Shown here piece by piece: positions 18,428-26,867 of a stretch of DNA of 64,000 nucleotides. The notes beneath the pieces were generated by a model. It saw only the letters and a program-made list of their open reading frames with translations. It searched no databases and was not told where the DNA came from. Both the position numbers and the translations under genes were made by a program. The stretch is from JALZVT01 sp964634815 (lineage in GTDB: Bacteria; Pseudomonadota; Gammaproteobacteria; Pseudomonadales; Azotimanducaceae): assembly GCA_964634815.1 (NCBI GenBank), contig CAZWMD010000010.1, positions 52,300 through 116,299 on the forward strand, read 5' to 3'. Position 1 is the first letter of the stretch; each line of letters starts with the position of its first letter.

Positions 18428-20170
18428 ATGACAAAAAAGATTAAGGTGGATGCGCCCCTGGTGGTTTTGCATGGCGATGAGATGGCGCAGATCGCCTTCG
18501 AGAAGATTCTCGAGCAGTTTGTGCATGCACCTCTCGACATCAATCTGGTGGAAATCGACCTGACGGCCGAAAACCGTTTAAAGACCAATGGTCAGGCTGT
18601 CCTCGATGCGATCGATGCACTGAAAAAGTATGGGGTTGGCATCAAGAATGCCGGCATGACGGTAAATCGTAAGCAGCTTGCAGAGCTTCTCGCTGCCAAT
18701 CCGGAACTTGATGAGTACAAGCTTGATCCCCTGGCAACCAAGTCACCGAACGGCGCGATTCGCAAAGGCATTGGCGGCAACATCACTCGTGAAGATATCG
18801 AGTTCCCCAATATTCTGGTGCAGGCTCCCCAATGGGTAGGGCGAGACATAGATGTAGACACGATGGACAGTGGTGGCTGTAAAGACAGTTTCAACGAGCT
18901 GTCAAAGGCCACAGGGATTCTCAAGTTAGTATTTGTGGGAAGCAGCGGTGAACCCATCGAGCTGCACCGCCGGCGATTGAACATCGGCGATCCCTGGATG
19001 CTCATGAGCAACAGTATCGATGAGGTGGAACTTTGGGCGCGCAATTTCTTTGCGCGAGCGCTCAGTGAATCTCGCGACGCCTATCTGGGGCTAAAAGATA
19101 CGGTTATTCCCGGTTATGACGGCGTCATGCGCTTTGCGATTGAGTCTATTTTTCGCAACGAGTTTGAAAGCAAATTTGCCGAGGCAAAGCTTGCTTACCA
19201 CTATGAACTCATCGATGCCCAGGCCGCGAGATTGGTTGCGAACCCGCCGGAACGAGCGCTGTGGGGAGTGCCGGATAACACAACCGGACGGAAACTATTC
19301 AAGCTTGTTAACGAACTCAAGGAATTTGGCCTGGCAGATCGACAGTGCCATGTCTCTATTTCTCGAATGAGTGCTGGCGGTGGCGATCAGTACGGCAGCT
19401 TTAACACACCCATGCTTGAAGACGGCATCTTGAAAGTCATTGTTGATGGCGAAGAAAAGCATGCGCGTGATGTGAAACAAAATGACCCCGTACTGCTCAT
19501 GTCGAATGACCGCGAAGCTATTGGTGACTGGGTATCCCAAGTATTCCGCGATGCATCAAGAAAGAACAAAGAAGTGTATTTTGGCCTTAAGCAAGAGTAC
19601 ATGGAGTATGACGAGGTCTTCTCGCGAGTGATCAGTGAAGTGCGTCGAGCGCTTGCAGACAGTGGCACAGAACCGCCATCGTATATGGTGATGCGACCTT
19701 CCAGTCAGCTCAAAAAGATGATCTCAGATCCGCCAAGAAACGCACTTTATCCAGCGCAAAACCTTGATGGCGATATCTTCTCCGATATTTCCGCTGCGTT
19801 AGGCGGGAGCCTTGCCACGGCAAGCTCAATTATCGAAAGTAAAGAGGGCACCATGCTGTTTGAAGCGCCCCATGGCACTGCCCATGATTTGTACCTCAAA
19901 TACCTGGCCTCCGATGGCAAAGAAGCCATATTCAACCCCTCGGCGCTCCTGTACGCGCTGGCCAATGCCCTGGTTATGCTGGCGCAACGAGAAAACAATG
20001 CACCGCTTGAAACCTACGGCAAACAGCTTAAGAAGGCTCTGATTGACACCGTGGCAGAGGGCACCATTACTGGCGACATCAAGGGCAAAACAACTGATCC
20101 GGCCAATGAACGGGTGGTAGACCTGTACGAATTCCTTGAGGCGGTGGCGAATCGCCTTGCGGCAGCCTGA
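18428..20170 (+). CDS. icd: Isocitrate dehydrogenase with internal duplication (likely NAD-dependent)
   Basis: 580-residue enzyme of the isocitrate/isopropylmalate dehydrogenase superfamily, closest in motifs to eukaryotic-type IDH but about 170 residues longer. Diagnostic segments are TKSPNGAIRKGIGGN (105-119, substrate loop), NLDGDIFSDISAALGG (445-460, metal and dimer region) and EAPHGTAHDLYLKY (479-492, cofactor loop). In the last, Asp487-Leu488 replace the Arg-His that bind the NADP phosphate in human IDH1, which suggests NAD+. The extra length is an internal repeat: about residues 144-283 and 312-450 align. Copy A keeps a GLKDTVIPGYDG block like the IDH1 catalytic-lysine segment, while copy B is preceded by GGGDQYGSF like the catalytic-tyrosine segment. 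A divergent 'type III' IDH of Congregibacter, as I recall, may be its relative. Confidence 0.87.
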   Translation: MTKKIKVDAPLVVLHGDEMAQIAFEKILEQFVHAPLDINLVEIDLTAENRLKTNGQAVLDAIDALKKYGVGIKNAGMTVNRKQLAELLAANPELDEYKLDPLATKSPNGAIRKGIGGNITREDIEFPNILVQAPQWVGRDIDVDTMDSGGCKDSFNELSKATGILKLVFVGSSGEPIELHRRRLNIGDPWMLMSNSIDEVELWARNFFARALSESRDAYLGLKDTVIPGYDGVMRFAIESIFRNEFESKFAEAKLAYHYELIDAQAARLVANPPERALWGVPDNTTGRKLFKLVNELKEFGLADRQCHVSISRMSAGGGDQYGSFNTPMLEDGILKVIVDGEEKHARDVKQNDPVLLMSNDREAIGDWVSQVFRDASRKNKEVYFGLKQEYMEYDEVFSRVISEVRRALADSGTEPPSYMVMRPSSQLKKMISDPPRNALYPAQNLDGDIFSDISAALGGSLATASSIIESKEGTMLFEAPHGTAHDLYLKYLASDGKEAIFNPSALLYALANALVMLAQRENNAPLETYGKQLKKALIDTVAEGTITGDIKGKTTDPANERVVDLYEFLEAVANRLAAA

Positions 20171-20231
20171 TCAGGCGACCAATTTTGGGTTTCTTGTATA
20201 CTGTGGGGCACTGAAATCCTGAGGTGTCACC

Positions 20232-21041
20232 ATGGCTGAAGCTTCGTCAATCGACTCCAGTACACAAAAACAAGCGCAACCCGTTCCCGGTGGATTGGTT
20301 TATCCCCCGCAGTTCGATTCGCCGGAACAAGAACAGCTGGATCGCAAGCAAAAGTTAGCGGCTACTTTTCGGCTGTTTGGCAAGTTTGGTTTTGATGAGG
20401 GCGTCGCCGGTCACGTTACCGTTCGGGACCCCATACGGCCCGATCATTTTTGGGTGAATCCATTTGGCAAATCGTTTAAACAGATCAGCGTGTCGGATCT
20501 GATTCTTGTTAACCATGACGGAGACATTGTGGAAGGAGAGGGCCTGCTAAACGCAGCCGCATTCGCCATTCACTCACGGATTCACAAAAATTTGCCCCAC
20601 GTCACTGCCGCAGCTCATACACACTCTTTGCACGGCAAAGCCTGGTCAGCGTTAGGCCGTACGTTGGATCCAATCACTCAGGATTCCTGTGCGTTTTACA
20701 ACGATCATGTGCTGTTCGATAGCTTCACCGGCGTTGTGCTGGACACCTCGGAAGGCGACCGTATTTCCCAGGCACTGGGTAACAAAAAGGCCGCGATTCT
20801 GCAGAATCACGGCCTGCTAACGGTGGGCAACTGCGTGGAAGAGGCAGCCTGGTGGTTCACCACCATGGAGCGCACCTGTCAGGCTCAGCTGTTGGCTGAG
20901 GCCGCCGGAACACCTAAAGTTATTCCGGGGGAAGTGGCCGCACTGACTCACGAACAGGTGGGTAGTCCAATAGCGGGTTGGTTCAGCTTTAAACCGCTAT
21001 TCGATAACATCATCGCCGAGTCGCCTGATCTGTTCGACTAG
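20232..21041 (+). CDS. Class II aldolase/adducin-domain protein
   Basis: 269 residues with the zinc-dependent class II aldolase/adducin fold found in fuculose-phosphate aldolase and ribulose-5-phosphate epimerase. It has FRLFGKFGFDEGVAGHVTVRD near residue 50, the THSLHGKAWSA metal-ligand segment, and NHGLLTVGNCVEEAAWWF. The proline-rich N-terminus is an extension of about 40 residues. This subgroup is widespread in proteobacteria near acyl-CoA genes, and its substrate is generally undefined. A TATACT sequence at 20197-20202 may be its -10 element, without a good -35. Confidence 0.88.
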   Translation: MAEASSIDSSTQKQAQPVPGGLVYPPQFDSPEQEQLDRKQKLAATFRLFGKFGFDEGVAGHVTVRDPIRPDHFWVNPFGKSFKQISVSDLILVNHDGDIVEGEGLLNAAAFAIHSRIHKNLPHVTAAAHTHSLHGKAWSALGRTLDPITQDSCAFYNDHVLFDSFTGVVLDTSEGDRISQALGNKKAAILQNHGLLTVGNCVEEAAWWFTTMERTCQAQLLAEAAGTPKVIPGEVAALTHEQVGSPIAGWFSFKPLFDNIIAESPDLFD

Positions 21042-21055
21042 GCAAGTCTGTTTGA

Positions 21056-22279
21056 TCAAGAGGCATAGCGCTTAATCACCTGCTTGCCGAGCGCCATCAT
21101 GTGCACCTGGTCAGGACCGTCAGCCTGACGACACCAGCGGGCGTAGTTGAACGCCTCGGCCATAGGGTAGTCCGCTGTCAGGCCACCCGCGCCATGTATT
21201 TGCATGCAGCGGTCAATAACCCTTTGGGCCATCAGAGGCACGGTGATTTTCGCTGCAGCAATGAGATCCCTGGAATCTTTGGCGCCAACTTCATCGATCT
21301 TCCGGGCCGTCTTGAGAGTCAGTAGCCGGGACTGTTCAATTTCGCTATAAGATTTCGAGATATCTTCCAGAACTGATTGATGTTCAGAGAGTTTTTTGCC
21401 AAAAGTCTCTCGACTGACAGCTCTGGTACAGGCTAATTCCAGCGCTCTCTGGGCTGAACCGATCAAGCGCATGCAATGGTGAATTCGACCCGGACCGAGA
21501 CGCCCCTGGGCAATTTCAAACCCCCGACCTTCACCCAGCAGAATGTTGCTGGCCGGAACACGGACCTGATCAAAATGCACTTCTGCGTGGCCAAGGGGGG
21601 CATCATCGTAGCCAAGGGTTGTCAGGGGCCTGACCAGTGATACCCCGGGGGTGTCTTTGGGGACCAGAATCTGACTCTGCTGGATGTGTCGGTTTGGATT
21701 CTCGGGATCTGACTTACCCATCACAATCAGGATTTTTGTGCGTTCATACATGGCGTTGGTGATGAACCACTTCTTTCCGTTTATCTCGTATTCGTCGCCT
21801 TTTCGTTCTATTGAGGTGCTGACATTGGTGGCATCAGAAGAGGCGACATCGGGTTCGGTCATGCAATAGGAGGAGCGAATCTCACCGGCAAGCAGGGGTT
21901 TGAGCCATTGCTCTTGCTGTTCCGGGGTGCCGTACTTCATAAACACCTCCATATTGCCTGTATCCGGTGCGTTGCAGTTGAACACCTCGGGCGACCACAG
22001 CACCCGGCCCATGATCTCTGCCAGGCCGCAGTAATCCTCATTGGTCAAGCCACCATGATCACGGGGCATCCACAGATTCCACAAACCTTGCTGTTGAGCC
22101 TTTGCTTTCAACTCGTCCATCAGGGGCAGGGGGGCAAAGCGATTGGCCGCTGTGGCCAGCTGCTCGTGGTAGGCCTGTTCCTGAGGGTAGATGTGCGCGT
22201 CCATAAAGCTCTTGAGCTGATCCAGCAGCTGCTCGATGGGTGGGAGTTCGGTGGATAGGTTTGAATCGCTCATGGTCAT
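21056..22279 (-). CDS. Acyl-CoA dehydrogenase (ACAD10/11-like)
   Basis: 407-residue FAD-dependent acyl-CoA dehydrogenase. It has the N-terminal helical domain, the flavin-binding YCMTEPDVASSDATNV block, KWFITNA, the beta-domain GVSLVRPLTTLGYDDAPLGHAEVHFD and the C-terminal QIHGAGGLTADYPMA segment. The end, YARWCRQADGPDQVHMMALGKQVIKRY, is characteristic of the ACAD10/11-like branch, which can handle hydroxylated or long-chain acyl-CoAs. The start could be ATG 22279 or ATG 22273. It converges with the aldolase-fold gene (15 nt) and diverges from a prepilin gene. Confidence 0.93.
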   Translation of the reverse strand: MTMSDSNLSTELPPIEQLLDQLKSFMDAHIYPQEQAYHEQLATAANRFAPLPLMDELKAKAQQQGLWNLWMPRDHGGLTNEDYCGLAEIMGRVLWSPEVFNCNAPDTGNMEVFMKYGTPEQQEQWLKPLLAGEIRSSYCMTEPDVASSDATNVSTSIERKGDEYEINGKKWFITNAMYERTKILIVMGKSDPENPNRHIQQSQILVPKDTPGVSLVRPLTTLGYDDAPLGHAEVHFDQVRVPASNILLGEGRGFEIAQGRLGPGRIHHCMRLIGSAQRALELACTRAVSRETFGKKLSEHQSVLEDISKSYSEIEQSRLLTLKTARKIDEVGAKDSRDLIAAAKITVPLMAQRVIDRCMQIHGAGGLTADYPMAEAFNYARWCRQADGPDQVHMMALGKQVIKRYAS

Positions 22280-22424
22280 GGGTCCGGTAGTGCAGTGTTA
22301 TTGGTTGTTATCTGGTCTAATCATACTTGCGTGTAGGTGAAGTGCTGATCTGTGACAGGTGTCCGTTCCACCTTCTTAAGGGCGAGTAGCATAGTGGGTC
22401 TTTGCCATTCACAGGTAGCTTGAT

Positions 22425-22853
22425 TTGCTCACTAAAGGTTTCACTCTTCTGGAGCTTATGATTGTTGTTGCCCTGATTGGCATTCTGTCGGCCGTCGCGG
22501 TCGCCGGTTACAACGACTATATCCAAACCTCCCAGACCGCTGTTGTGCATGATCAGTACGAGCAGGCGATTCGTGCCGTCCGGTGGGAATACTCAACTTC
22601 TCACGCCGCCACTTCCAATGGCGTTGTTCGGGCTGTGCCAGAAACGCCAGAGGGTTGGATCGACCTGATCAATGGCAACAACGGCTCGGCTCCGGGTGGC
22701 GGGCCGGCGTTTATCCCTGGTACGGGTTCCGCAGCTATCGGAGCCATTGGTGTCGCCGTCAGCGGAACCTGGGACACTGGGGATTCTCAGGTCACCCTCA
22801 CAAGGCCTGCATTCAACGCGCTGACTGAGCGAACCGAAGTTGTTTCTATGTAA
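22425..22853 (+). CDS. Type IV prepilin-like protein, orphan
   Basis: 142-residue prepilin. A TTG start at 22425 gives the very short basic leader MLTKG, followed by the canonical prepilin peptidase site G|FTLLELMIVVALIGILSA with Glu at +5 of the mature protein. The hydrophobic N-terminal helix is followed by YNDYIQTSQTA and a Gly-rich globular domain without a C-terminal disulfide pair. The mature protein should be exported and assembled by a type IVa pilus or type II secretion-like apparatus. No pil genes are nearby; the tad cluster at the window end processes a different prepilin class. It may be a minor pilin or pseudopilin. Confidence 0.88.
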   Translation: MLTKGFTLLELMIVVALIGILSAVAVAGYNDYIQTSQTAVVHDQYEQAIRAVRWEYSTSHAATSNGVVRAVPETPEGWIDLINGNNGSAPGGGPAFIPGTGSAAIGAIGVAVSGTWDTGDSQVTLTRPAFNALTERTEVVSM

Positions 22854-22867
22854 CGTGGCTCTAAACA

Positions 22868-22891
22868 TGGGCCCAAACATACATGGGCCCA
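22868..22891. terminator. Candidate hairpin between convergent genes
   Basis: Two copies of TGGGCCCA (22868-22875 and 22884-22891) are separated by 8 nt. Because each is itself palindromic they can pair as an 8-bp stem. The site lies in the 85-nt gap between the converging prepilin and isovaleryl-CoA dehydrogenase genes, so a bidirectional stop signal is plausible. There is no U-run, and the repeat is also a direct repeat of CATGGGCCCAAACA, so the assignment is uncertain. Confidence 0.4.
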
Positions 22892-22938
22892 AACACAGGA
22901 TCCGATGCCGGATGTCGCGGTGAGCGTGTAAATTCTGA

Positions 22939-24108
22939 CTAGTCAGATTCTGCAAACAACTCTCTGCCGATAAGCATCCGCCGAACTTCCGACGTACCAG
23001 CACCTATTTCATAGAGCTTGGCATCCCGCAGCAGGCGCCCGGTATCAAAATCGTTTATGTAACCATTGCCTCCAAGGGTCTGGATTGCCTGGAGCGCAGA
23101 CTGTGTGGCCTGTTCTGCTGTGTAAAGAATTACCGCTGCGGCGTCCTTGCGGCTTTCGGCGCCCCGATCACAGGCTCGGGCAACCGCATAAAGATAGGCA
23201 CGGCTGGCGTTTAGCACCGCGTACATGTCTGCAAGCTTGCCCTGCATGAGCTGAAACTCGCCGATAGCCTGGCCAAACTGGGTGCGCTCATGAACGTAGG
23301 GCACCACGATATCCATGCAAGCCTGCATGATACCCACCGGCCCGCCGGAAAGGACCGTGCGTTCGAAATCCAGTCCCGACATGAGCACGCCAACACCGCC
23401 GCCTTCCTGGCCAAGTATGTTGGCGACGGGAACCTCACAATTGTCAAAGACCAGCTCACAGGTGTTGGAACCGCGCATGCCCAGCTTGTCGAGCTTTGGA
23501 GCCTGGGAGAAACCGGCAAAGTCGCGCTCCACAAGAAACGCGGTGATGCCACGCGAACCAGCAGACAGATCGGTTTTAGCGTAGATCACGTAAGTATTGG
23601 CATCGGGGCCGTTGGTGATCCACATTTTGCTGCCATTCAATACGTAGACATCCCCCTGGCGCTCGGCTTTTAGTTGCATGCTAACTACGTCAGAACCAGC
23701 ACCGGGTTCTGACATGGCAAGTGCCCCAATGTGCTCTCCAGAGCACAGTTTTGGCAGGTAGGCTTTCTTCTGTTCCTCTGTGCCATTCTTGTAGATCTGA
23801 TTGACGCACAGATTGGAGTGAGCCCCATAAGATAGACCAACAGCGGCTGATGCCCGACTGATCTCTTCCATGGCAATAACATGCGCCAGGTAACCCATGT
23901 TGCTACCGCCATAGGCCTCATCCACCGTAATACCCAGCACGCCAATGTCGCCCATCTTTTGCCATAGATCAGCCGGGAATTGATTGGTTTTATCTATTTC
24001 CGCGGCGCGTGGCGCAATCTCTGCCTGTGCAAATTTGTACACAAGATCGCGCAGCATGTTGAGATCTTCGCCGAGATCGTGATCAAGTTCTGCGTAAGGT
24101 GCAGTCAT
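22939..24108 (-). CDS. liuA: Isovaleryl-CoA dehydrogenase
   Basis: 389 residues, the usual length, catalysing isovaleryl-CoA to 3-methylcrotonyl-CoA in leucine degradation with FAD. The sequence closely follows the LiuA/IVD pattern: YLAHVIAMEEISRASAAVGLSYGAHSNLCVNQI, MSEPGAGSDVVSM, KMWITNGPDANTYVIYAKTD, LDFERTVLSGGP with the probable catalytic glutamate, and the C-terminal GAGTSEVRRMLIGRELF. An AGGAA site precedes the ATG. In many bacteria liuA heads a liuABCD cluster; here the neighbour is a different acyl-CoA dehydrogenase, so the rest of the pathway must be elsewhere. Confidence 0.95.
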   Translation of the reverse strand: MTAPYAELDHDLGEDLNMLRDLVYKFAQAEIAPRAAEIDKTNQFPADLWQKMGDIGVLGITVDEAYGGSNMGYLAHVIAMEEISRASAAVGLSYGAHSNLCVNQIYKNGTEEQKKAYLPKLCSGEHIGALAMSEPGAGSDVVSMQLKAERQGDVYVLNGSKMWITNGPDANTYVIYAKTDLSAGSRGITAFLVERDFAGFSQAPKLDKLGMRGSNTCELVFDNCEVPVANILGQEGGGVGVLMSGLDFERTVLSGGPVGIMQACMDIVVPYVHERTQFGQAIGEFQLMQGKLADMYAVLNASRAYLYAVARACDRGAESRKDAAAVILYTAEQATQSALQAIQTLGGNGYINDFDTGRLLRDAKLYEIGAGTSEVRRMLIGRELFAESD

Positions 24109-24161
24109 AATACAATTCCTACAGTCCGGGTTTTCTTATTGCCAGCAGTGGATGCGATTCA

Positions 24162-25850
24162 TCATGTAGCGCTCGCGATCAGCTCGCGGGCGATGACCTT
24201 TAAGGCCAGGGTTTCTTCCGCACCTTCAAAGATCGATAGCACTCGGGCATCTACAAAATAGCGACTCACGCTAGTCTCTTCGGCATAGCCCATGCCGCCA
24301 TGGATTTGCAGCGCTTCCCGTGTCACCCATTCTGCGGCTCTACAGGCATAAAGTTTCACGAGGCTAGCCTCCATTTTGCCCTGTCCCTCATCAGCGTCCA
24401 TAAGGCGTGCAACGCTATAGCTAAATTGTCGGCTGGCATTTAATGCCGCCAGCATACGGGCAAGTTTCACCTTGGTGAGCTGATAGTCACCGACAGCAGA
24501 ACCAAACACCTTTCGATCCAGAGCGTAGCTGAGTGCTTTGTCGAGAGCAGCCTGCATGACACCTGAGGCACGGGCGGCAGTTTGGATTCGTCCTCCCGAC
24601 AACCCGGCCATGGTTAGATAAAACCCTCGTCCCTCGCCATCAGCACCGCCAACCAAAGCTTCCTGTGGAATAACAAAGTCTTCGAAGGCCAGGTCAAACG
24701 AATGCATCCCACGGTAGCCAATGGTGGCAATGGCGTTGCCCGTGAGCGTGCCGCCAAGTTGGCTGTTGTGAGTAAAAGCATGGCCAGCAAAACGTGGTTT
24801 GTCGACCAGGAACATGCTCAGCCCACGATGTCCTTTGCTGCGATCGGGATCGGTACGCGCAATCACCACTACAACGTCTGCCTTGCCGGCAAAGGTGCAC
24901 CAGGTTTTGGCGCCATTCAAAACCCATCCATTATCGTTGCGACGTGCCCGCAACGACAGTGACGCGACGTCTGAACCGTAGTCGGGCTCGGTGATGGAAA
25001 TTGCGGCCAACAGTTCTCCTGATGCCAGGCGCGGCAGGTAGCTCTCTTTCTGCGCCTCAGTTCCGCCCTGCAAAAGCGCGCGAGCTGCGATTTCCGGCCG
25101 GGTAATCAGGCTTCCTGCAGCCCCGAGAGACCCTCGAGAGAGTTCCTCCGTAACCACCAGCATGCCAAGGCTGTCGTTGCGATCATCCGGCATAAGACCG
25201 CCAAACCGCTCAGGTATGCAGCTTCCAAAACAGCCCATTTGTGCCGCTGCATCAATCAGCTCATCGGGGATGTCGGTATCGTTGCGATGAATGTGCTCAG
25301 CCTGAGGCATCACCACATCCTCAGTGAATTTCGCAAAGCTCGCCTGAACCAGATCCTTTTCTTCGCCAAGACCACTGGGCAACCGAAGCCCAACCCCGTG
25401 TTCAAGTAGCTGTGCGCCAATCGCTTCGAGATGACTGACACCGGCATAGTTCGCAAGAAAACTCGCGCAGGCCTTGGTTTGCATAAACTGGTGTAACTCA
25501 CCGGCATCAAGCTCAAGATCAATAGCGTGATTCAGCAAGCGTTGCCAGGCTGTACGTAAACTCTCGGCGCAGAAACCAAGCGCGACGGGAACGCAAAGGT
25601 CTTCAGCCGCAGAAACGTCCTCGTCCCACACCTTGCGCGTGTAATTTACCATCGAACGTGCAGCTTCAAGCTCTGCTACGGCAAACGCAATTTCGTAACT
25701 GCACTGTTGATTGGCATCAAGCAACAGTGGGTCTATTGTGCCGTTGGGCGAACATCGCATTTTAAGACGGGTAAGGCCCTGATCGATAATCTTTCGGAGA
25801 TCGTCAATCAAATCCAGTGCTGTATCGAAAGGTTTTGTCTCTGGGGTCAC
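24162..25850 (-). CDS. Large acyl-CoA dehydrogenase, methylsuccinyl-CoA dehydrogenase-like
   Basis: 562-residue FAD enzyme starting at GTG 25850, where GTGA overlaps the stop of the dehalogenase gene; the open frame upstream of that is inside the dehalogenase. About 160 N-terminal helical residues (DLRKIIDQGLTRLKM, ELEAARSMVNYTRKVW) precede a standard acyl-CoA dehydrogenase domain. This extra domain, GKTWCTFAGKADVVVVIARTD, TIGYRGMHSFDLAFEDF, GGRIQTAARASGVMQAALD and ARVLSIFEGAEE follow the pattern of (2S)-methylsuccinyl-CoA dehydrogenase of the ethylmalonyl-CoA pathway. No ccr, ecm or other pathway gene is in the window, so substrate assignment is tentative. Confidence 0.85.
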   Translation of the reverse strand: MTPETKPFDTALDLIDDLRKIIDQGLTRLKMRCSPNGTIDPLLLDANQQCSYEIAFAVAELEAARSMVNYTRKVWDEDVSAAEDLCVPVALGFCAESLRTAWQRLLNHAIDLELDAGELHQFMQTKACASFLANYAGVSHLEAIGAQLLEHGVGLRLPSGLGEEKDLVQASFAKFTEDVVMPQAEHIHRNDTDIPDELIDAAAQMGCFGSCIPERFGGLMPDDRNDSLGMLVVTEELSRGSLGAAGSLITRPEIAARALLQGGTEAQKESYLPRLASGELLAAISITEPDYGSDVASLSLRARRNDNGWVLNGAKTWCTFAGKADVVVVIARTDPDRSKGHRGLSMFLVDKPRFAGHAFTHNSQLGGTLTGNAIATIGYRGMHSFDLAFEDFVIPQEALVGGADGEGRGFYLTMAGLSGGRIQTAARASGVMQAALDKALSYALDRKVFGSAVGDYQLTKVKLARMLAALNASRQFSYSVARLMDADEGQGKMEASLVKLYACRAAEWVTREALQIHGGMGYAEETSVSRYFVDARVLSIFEGAEETLALKVIARELIASAT

Positions 25851-26749
25851 TGGCTTGCAAGCCAATGCGTAACGGCCTGGCCAATTTCTACCGGAGAATC
25901 CTCCTGGATGAAATGCAGCCCCTTCACCGTGATTTCCTGCTGGTTGGGCCAGGAACGGCAAAACTCTCGTTGAGGACCAACCAAAATGGAACCGGGGTCT
26001 GCGTTTATGAACAGTTTCGGGAAGGCACTGGAAGCCATAAAAGTGCCGTAGGACTCTACCAATGCCACAACATCTGCGGGCTCACCGTCTATAGGTATTT
26101 GTCGAGGCCAGTTGAGTAGGGGCTGACGGTCATCCGGATCAATATGGGGCGCACGGTAGGCATCCATTTCCGCTGGAGTGAGATCTCTAATCACCGAACT
26201 GGGTAACACGCCTTCGATAAACATATTACGCTTAAGAATCAGGTCTTCGCCTTTGTCAGAGCGGAACCCCTTGAAAATACCTACGGCGCTTTCAGGCCAG
26301 TCAGACCAGGTCACCGGACACACAATGGCTTCCATGTAGGCGACACCTTTGACGTCATCGGCATGGCGCATTGCCCACATAAATCCGATGGCGCTGCCCC
26401 AATCATGAATAACAAGAGTGACGTTTTGATTTGCATCAATCACGTCAAGAAGGCCGGCGACGTAAGTGTAGGCTACCTCCAGTGAGTATCTCTCAGCGCC
26501 TTCGTTTTTGGGCAGTTTCTCGGAGTCACCCTGACCAATCAGGTCTGGAACAATAACCCTGCCAGATTCTGTGAGCTGGGGAATAACATTGCGCCACAAA
26601 AACGACGACGTTGGATTACCGTGCAGCAGCACAATTGGATCACCAGTGCCTTCTTCAACATAGGCTATGCGTTTGCCTTCGACAGTTGCGAATTTCTTGT
26701 CGAAGACCATCGACTCAGAGAGAGAGTCAGAATGAGAGTCAGAAGGCAT
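25847..26749 (-). CDS. dhaA: Haloalkane dehalogenase, subfamily HLD-II
   Basis: 300-residue alpha/beta-hydrolase that hydrolyses carbon-halogen bonds to alcohols. All five catalytic positions of HLD-II enzymes are visible: nucleophile Asp116 in VIHDWGSAIGF, acid Glu140 in YMEAIV, base His279 in GLHFIQED, and halide-stabilising Asn45 (HGNPTSS) and Trp117. The overall text is close to LinB and DhaA, including NWPRQIPIDGEPADVV. A GGGGAA site precedes ATG 26749. Its last bases overlap the start of the large acyl-CoA dehydrogenase. No mobile element is adjacent, so it looks like a resident gene; the natural substrate is unknown. Confidence 0.95.
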   Translation of the reverse strand: MPSDSHSDSLSESMVFDKKFATVEGKRIAYVEEGTGDPIVLLHGNPTSSFLWRNVIPQLTESGRVIVPDLIGQGDSEKLPKNEGAERYSLEVAYTYVAGLLDVIDANQNVTLVIHDWGSAIGFMWAMRHADDVKGVAYMEAIVCPVTWSDWPESAVGIFKGFRSDKGEDLILKRNMFIEGVLPSSVIRDLTPAEMDAYRAPHIDPDDRQPLLNWPRQIPIDGEPADVVALVESYGTFMASSAFPKLFINADPGSILVGPQREFCRSWPNQQEITVKGLHFIQEDSPVEIGQAVTHWLASQ

Positions 26750-26867
26750 TGTTGATTATTCCCCATATCAGTATCTGGTTCGGCTACTGGCCTTAAGTAC
26801 AGCTTAGGAATACTGAACCAATCAGATTTCAAACTCTATAGTTACAGAGAACACCGGGCTCGATGCG

